Shown piece by piece: positions 4,219 to 7,332 of a stretch of 7,332 nt of DNA. This stretch comes from Actinomycetota bacterium (GTDB lineage: Bacteria; Actinomycetota; Thermoleophilia; RBG-16-64-13), in the NCBI GenBank assembly GCA_023488925.1, contig JAMDDA010000054.1, positions 1 through 7,332 of the forward strand. Direction: 5' to 3'. The notes under the pieces were generated by a model. It did no database searches and was not told where the DNA came from. It worked only from the letters and a program-made list of their open reading frames with translations. Positions within the stretch are counted from its first letter, which is position 1, and the number at the start of each line of letters is the position of its first letter. The translations under genes were made by a program, and so were the position numbers.

Positions 4219-5547
4219 ATGCGGCCCAGGCTTTCGCCTCCGCGGGTCGTCCTCCTCAGCTTCGCCGCGGCCATCCTGGTGGGGTCGCTGGTTCTCATGC
4301 TCCCGGGTATGACTAGCGACCCCGCATCATTCCGCTATATCGACGCCCTTTTCACCGCCACGTCGGCCGTGTGTGTCACCGGCCTCGTCACGGTGGACAC
4401 GGCGACCGTCTTTACACCGCTCGGGAAGGCGGTGATCGCTGTTCTCATCCAAATCGGCGGACTCGGCATCATGACCGGGGCCACCGTACTGTTCGTTCTC
4501 ACCGGGCGGCGGATCGGTCTGCAGCGTCGCTTGATCGTGCAGGAGACACTGGGTCACGTGCGGCTCTCGGGCATCGTGCGCCTGGTGCTGGCCGTCCTGG
4601 CGATGACCGCGGCCTTCGAGAGCGTGGGGGCGGCGGTGCTCGCGGCACAGTTCGCGCTCCGGTACGATTACCCGTTCGTGAAGGCGGTGGGTTACGGAGC
4701 CTTCCACGCGGTGAGCGCCTTCAACAACGCGGGGTTCGCCCTCTTCAGCGACAATCTGGAGGGCTTTCGTACCGATTGGGTAGTGAGTCTGACGGTCGCG
4801 TTGCTCATCATCTTCGGCGGCCTGGGCTTTCCGGTGATCCTGGAGGTTGTCCGCCGCCGCGGGGACTCCCGGCACGCGTCGTTGCAGGCAAAGATAGTCC
4901 TGTCGGTGACGGCGGGCCTGCTCGCCTTCGGGACGCTGGGATTCCTGCTGGTGGAGTGGGACGGTACCGCCATGGCCGGTCTCACCGGTCCGCAACGGGT
5001 GCTGGCCGCCTTCTTCCAGGCGGTGACGCCGCGCACAGCGGGCTTCAACACCGTCTCCATGGCCGCCGTCGACCAGGCCACCGTCTTCATCATGATCTTC
5101 TTGATGTTCGTGGGCGCCTCACCCGAGTCCACCGGGGGCGGCATCAAGACCACGACGTTCGGGGTCATCCTGGCGTCGATCTGGGCGACGGCCCGGGGCA
5201 AGACCGATGTGGAGGCTTTCAGCCGGCGCATCGGCCAGCAGCAGGTGTTCAAGGCCCTCACCGTGCTCAGCTTTTCGAGCGCTTTCGTCTTCGTGATGAC
5301 CGTGCTGCTCCTCGCCACGGGGCGAAGCATCGGCGTGACCGAAGGGCTCTTCGAGGTCATCTCGGCTTTCGGAACCGTGGGCCTGTCTCTGGGATTGACA
5401 CCGGCTCTCACCACGGTGGGCAAAGTTCTCATCATCCTGACCATGTACACTGGTCGGGTGGGCCCGGTTACGCTGGGTGTAGCCCTCGCGGCTCGGCAGC
5501 GGGCGGGCCGAGTCACGCTCCCGGAAGAGCAACTGCCGCTCGGCTAG
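4219..5547 (+). CDS. ktrB: KtrB/TrkH-family potassium uptake channel subunit
   Basis: This 442-aa membrane protein belongs to the Ktr/Trk/HKT superfamily, which moves K+ inward. Four membrane-pore-membrane repeats are visible, each with a filter-loop glycine: TSAVCVTGL (48-56), FNNAGF (168-173), PRTAGFN (271-277) and SAFGTVGLS (382-390). SPESTGGGIKTTT (301-313) corresponds to the intramembrane gate loop of KtrB proteins. Its length matches KtrB (about 445 aa) better than proteobacterial TrkH (about 480). KtrB normally works with a cytoplasmic RCK-domain partner (KtrA/TrkA), which is absent from this window. The start follows an in-frame TAG at 4213-4215, so ATG 4219 is the earliest canonical start. 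It has no SD, and coupling to the upstream mini-ORF is possible. It lies 44 bases after rplT and 11 before the methyltransferase, so it is probably co-transcribed. Whether to call it ktrB or trkH is a matter of subfamily. Confidence 0.9.
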   Translation: MRPRLSPPRVVLLSFAAAILVGSLVLMLPGMTSDPASFRYIDALFTATSAVCVTGLVTVDTATVFTPLGKAVIAVLIQIGGLGIMTGATVLFVLTGRRIGLQRRLIVQETLGHVRLSGIVRLVLAVLAMTAAFESVGAAVLAAQFALRYDYPFVKAVGYGAFHAVSAFNNAGFALFSDNLEGFRTDWVVSLTVALLIIFGGLGFPVILEVVRRRGDSRHASLQAKIVLSVTAGLLAFGTLGFLLVEWDGTAMAGLTGPQRVLAAFFQAVTPRTAGFNTVSMAAVDQATVFIMIFLMFVGASPESTGGGIKTTTFGVILASIWATARGKTDVEAFSRRIGQQQVFKALTVLSFSSAFVFVMTVLLLATGRSIGVTEGLFEVISAFGTVGLSLGLTPALTTVGKVLIILTMYTGRVGPVTLGVALAARQRAGRVTLPEEQLPLG

Positions 5548-5558
5548 AAGGGGCGCCC

Positions 5559-6392
5559 ATGATCCGGACCGTCGCCAGCGCGCACAACGACGCCGTCAAA
5601 CTGCTGCGAAAACTGCAGAAGAAGAAGTATCGGCGCGAGCGGGGACTTTTCGTGGCCGAGGGCTTCGACCTGCTCGAAGCCGCCTTGCGTGCGGCGGCGC
5701 TCCCCCTGGAAATCCTGGTGCGGGAGGATCTGGCGGCGCGCATTCCGGCCGAACTCCGGCGGGCGGCCGAGGAGGACGAGGTCGACATCGGCGTGTGCCC
5801 CGCCGAGGTGCTGGCGCGGGCTTCGAGTCTGGGCGGCGCGGCCGACGTGGCTGCCGTGCACGAGCTCGCCGCGTGGTCATTGAGCGATCTGGCCCTGGGT
5901 GACGACGTGACCGTCTACCTGCATGGGGTGGGTGATCCCGGCAACGTGGGCACCATCATCCGGGGGGTGGTGGCATTTGGAGCGGGTGGCGTGGTGTGCA
6001 GTCCGGGAACCGCCGACCCATACGGCCCCAAGGCGCTCCGCGGGGGCATGGGCGCCCAATTCCTCTCGCGGGTGGTGGTGGACGTGTCTCCGCGGGACCT
6101 GGCGGCCAAGCTCCGCGCCGCCGCCGAGCGCGGCGGTACGCTACCGACCGTGGTGGTGGCCGATCCCCGCGGAGAGGAACCAGCGGCGGTGCTGGCGACC
6201 GTGGAAGGGGGGGTGCTCCTGGTGCTGGGCTCGGAGCGGGGCAGCCTCCCGGAGCTGGGTTTGGCCACGCGCACCGTGGCCGTTCCGCTGGCGGGGTTCG
6301 ACTCGCTGAACGTGGCCATGGCGGCCACCGTGCTGCTCTACGAGTCGACGAGGAACCGCCTTGGCAAAGGCGCCGAGGGTCTGTTAGCGTAA
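5559..6392 (+). CDS. SpoU/TrmH-family RNA 2'-O-ribose methyltransferase
   Basis: The 277-aa protein is a SPOUT-class, SAM-dependent enzyme that probably 2'-O-methylates a ribose in 23S rRNA or tRNA; the target cannot be read from sequence. An N-terminal RNA-binding substrate domain (about 1-105, with the basic stretch LLRKLQKKKYRRERG and then LFVAEG) precedes the knotted catalytic domain. Motif 1 is GVGDPGNVGTIIR (123-135), motif 2 is VLGSERGSLPE (222-232) and motif 3 is VPLAGFDSLNVAMAATVLLYE (242-262), including the SLNVA of the knot. Motif 2 has R where many relatives have G or another small residue (GSExG), a known variant. The frame is open far upstream through ktrB, but the ATG at 5559, preceded by AAGGGG, gives the family start. 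It lies 11 bases after ktrB and just before pheS, a common position for this family in Gram-positive bacteria. Confidence 0.93.
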   Translation: MIRTVASAHNDAVKLLRKLQKKKYRRERGLFVAEGFDLLEAALRAAALPLEILVREDLAARIPAELRRAAEEDEVDIGVCPAEVLARASSLGGAADVAAVHELAAWSLSDLALGDDVTVYLHGVGDPGNVGTIIRGVVAFGAGGVVCSPGTADPYGPKALRGGMGAQFLSRVVVDVSPRDLAAKLRAAAERGGTLPTVVVADPRGEEPAAVLATVEGGVLLVLGSERGSLPELGLATRTVAVPLAGFDSLNVAMAATVLLYESTRNRLGKGAEGLLA

Positions 6393-6408
6393 GCGACCGG
6401 GTGGAGAG

Positions 6409-6416
6409 AGGAGGAG
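6409..6416 (+). promoter_or_regulatory. Perfect ribosome binding site that favours an AUU start for pheS
   Basis: AGGAGGAG is a perfect SD core. It lies 4 bases (from AGGAGG) before the in-frame ATT at 6419 and is followed by no ATG, GTG or TTG in the pheS frame until an ATG at 6488. The only upstream canonical alternative, GTG at 6401, has no SD, and starting there would translate this SD itself as RGGA. Confidence 0.6.
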
Positions 6417-6418
6417 CC

Positions 6419-7332
6419 ATTCCCGCGAACGAAGCCATTCTCAGTGAAATCGAGCGCTCCGACCTGCGGGCGCTCTACGAGCAGGGCATGCAGGCCATCG
6501 AGCAGGCGGCCGATCTGGCGGCGCTCGAGGAGGCGCGGGTGCGGTTCTTGGGGCGCAAGGCCGCGCTCACCGTGCTTCTCCGGAGTATCCCCGAGCTGCC
6601 GGCCGAGGAGCGCCCGGCTGTGGGTCGGCTCGGCAACCTGGTCAAGAAGGAGCTGGAAGCGGCCGTCGCCGCCCGGCGCGGCGTGCTCGAGGAGGAGGAA
6701 CTCGTCCACGGGCTGGCGCGGGACCGCATCGACGTGACCCTGCCCGGGCGTCCTCTGCCGTTGGGGCATCTGCATCTCATCACCTCCACTCAACGGGAGA
6801 TCGAGGATATCTTCACCGGCATGGGTTTCGAGGTGGCCGAGGGACCCGAGGTGGAAACCGACTACTACAACTTCGAGGCCCTCAACCATCCGCCGGACCA
6901 TCCGGCCCGTTCCCTACACGACACCTTCTTCATCAGTGATCTCGTGCTCTTGCGCACCCATACCTCTCCGGTGCAGGTGCGCGTCATGGAGAAGCAGCAG
7001 CCCCCGGTGTACGTCATCGTGCCCGGCAAGGCGTATCGCCGGGACAGCGACGCCACCCACACGCCCATGTTTCACCAAGTGGAGGGCCTGGTGGTCGACC
7101 GGGGCATCACCCTGGCCGACCTGAAGGGCACCCTGGAGACATTCGCCAAGGCCATGTTCGGGGAAGAGCGGAAGGTGCGGCTGCGCCCTCACTTCTTCCC
7201 CTTCACCGAGCCCTCCGTGGAGGTCGACGTCTCCTGCATGATGTGCGAGGGTGCCGGGTGCCGCCTCTGCAAACGCTCCGGCTGGCTCGAGATCTTGGGC
7301 GCCGGGATGGTGGACCCCCCCGCAGTTGTACT
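6419..7332 (+). CDS. pheS: Phenylalanine--tRNA ligase alpha subunit, 3' end outside the window (probable AUU start)
   Basis: This is the catalytic subunit of the (alpha-beta)2 class II synthetase that charges tRNA-Phe; 304 codons are visible and the frame leaves the window open. An N-terminal coiled-coil arm (about 8-100, tRNA binding) precedes the catalytic core with DYYNFEALNHPPDHPAR (148-164), LLRTHTSPVQ (177-186), GKAYRRDSDATHTPMFHQ (203-220, motif 2) and FFPFTEPSVEVDV (259-271). A C-x2-C-x4-C-x2-C knuckle (C273, C276, C281, C284) is like that of Bacillus PheS and absent from E. coli and mycobacterial PheS. The start is uncertain: ATT at 6419 has a perfect SD; GTG at 6401 is canonical but has no SD; ATG at 6488 would cut into the arm. 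pheT would be expected next. It begins 26 bases after the methyltransferase stop, so it is probably in the same transcript. Confidence 0.95.
   Translation, partial: MPANEAILSEIERSDLRALYEQGMQAIEQAADLAALEEARVRFLGRKAALTVLLRSIPELPAEERPAVGRLGNLVKKELEAAVAARRGVLEEEELVHGLARDRIDVTLPGRPLPLGHLHLITSTQREIEDIFTGMGFEVAEGPEVETDYYNFEALNHPPDHPARSLHDTFFISDLVLLRTHTSPVQVRVMEKQQPPVYVIVPGKAYRRDSDATHTPMFHQVEGLVVDRGITLADLKGTLETFAKAMFGEERKVRLRPHFFPFTEPSVEVDVSCMMCEGAGCRLCKRSGWLEILGAGMVDPPAVV

Noticed and set aside
4371..5558. Upstream extension of the methyltransferase frame, which would make a 673-aa fusion overlapping ktrB.
   Set aside because: The extension is an out-of-frame shadow of ktrB; the methyltransferase family start is at 5559 with an SD.
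7260..7332. Possible frameshift in pheS at the C7 run (7314-7321), because MVDPPAVV differs from the common MVHPNVL.
   Set aside because: The frame stays open and relatives with MVDP are plausible; too little sequence follows to judge.

Overview
The window is GC-rich (about two-thirds by eye) and comes from a bacterium with strong Shine-Dalgarno (SD) sequences. It carries a plus-strand translation-gene cluster: thrS, infC, rpmI, rplT, ktrB/trkH, a SpoU-type RNA methyltransferase, and pheS cut by the right edge. The order thrS-infC-rpmI-rplT...SpoU-pheS, a KtrB-like potassium channel inside the cluster, and a four-cysteine knuckle in PheS together suggest a GC-rich Gram-positive lineage. That could be a high-GC Bacillota group (Symbiobacterium/Thermaerobacter-like) or a deep-branching Actinomycetota. 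This placement is inference; no rRNA is present.

Left part (1-440): the first residues of an IS630-family transposase run off the left edge on the minus strand. Next comes a 110-bp inverted-repeat element that looks like a MITE or a collapsed insertion sequence (156-265), then two identical 28-bp hairpin-forming repeats (288-315 and 355-382). A tRNA-Val(GAC) gene at 441-512 has its own promoter. About 265 nt of non-coding sequence with a strong hairpin and a 36-nt imperfect direct repeat then leads to an extended -10 promoter and thrS.

Middle part (778-4174): thrS (636 aa) is complete, with all expected zinc and catalytic landmarks. A 30-bp tandem duplication covers its stop codon. The second copy supplies the -35 element (TTGAGC) of a good promoter, TTGAGC-17-TATACT, for infC-rpmI-rplT. 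A hairpin followed by TTTT, about 125 nt into the infC leader, looks like a transcription attenuator. The likely infC start is an AUA codon behind a strong SD rather than the upstream ATG. rpmI and rplT follow as a usual ribosomal-protein pair.

Right part (4175-7332): ktrB has no SD of its own. It is preceded by a SD-led GTG mini-ORF in the same frame, ending in TAG three bases before the ktrB ATG. A SpoU methyltransferase follows 11 nt later. pheS then seems to start at AUU behind a perfect AGGAGG. No ORF of unknown family is present; the interest lies in start codons, leaders and small repeats. If both non-canonical starts are real, infC and pheS would both be exposed to IF3 start-codon discrimination, which would tie them to IF3 level.
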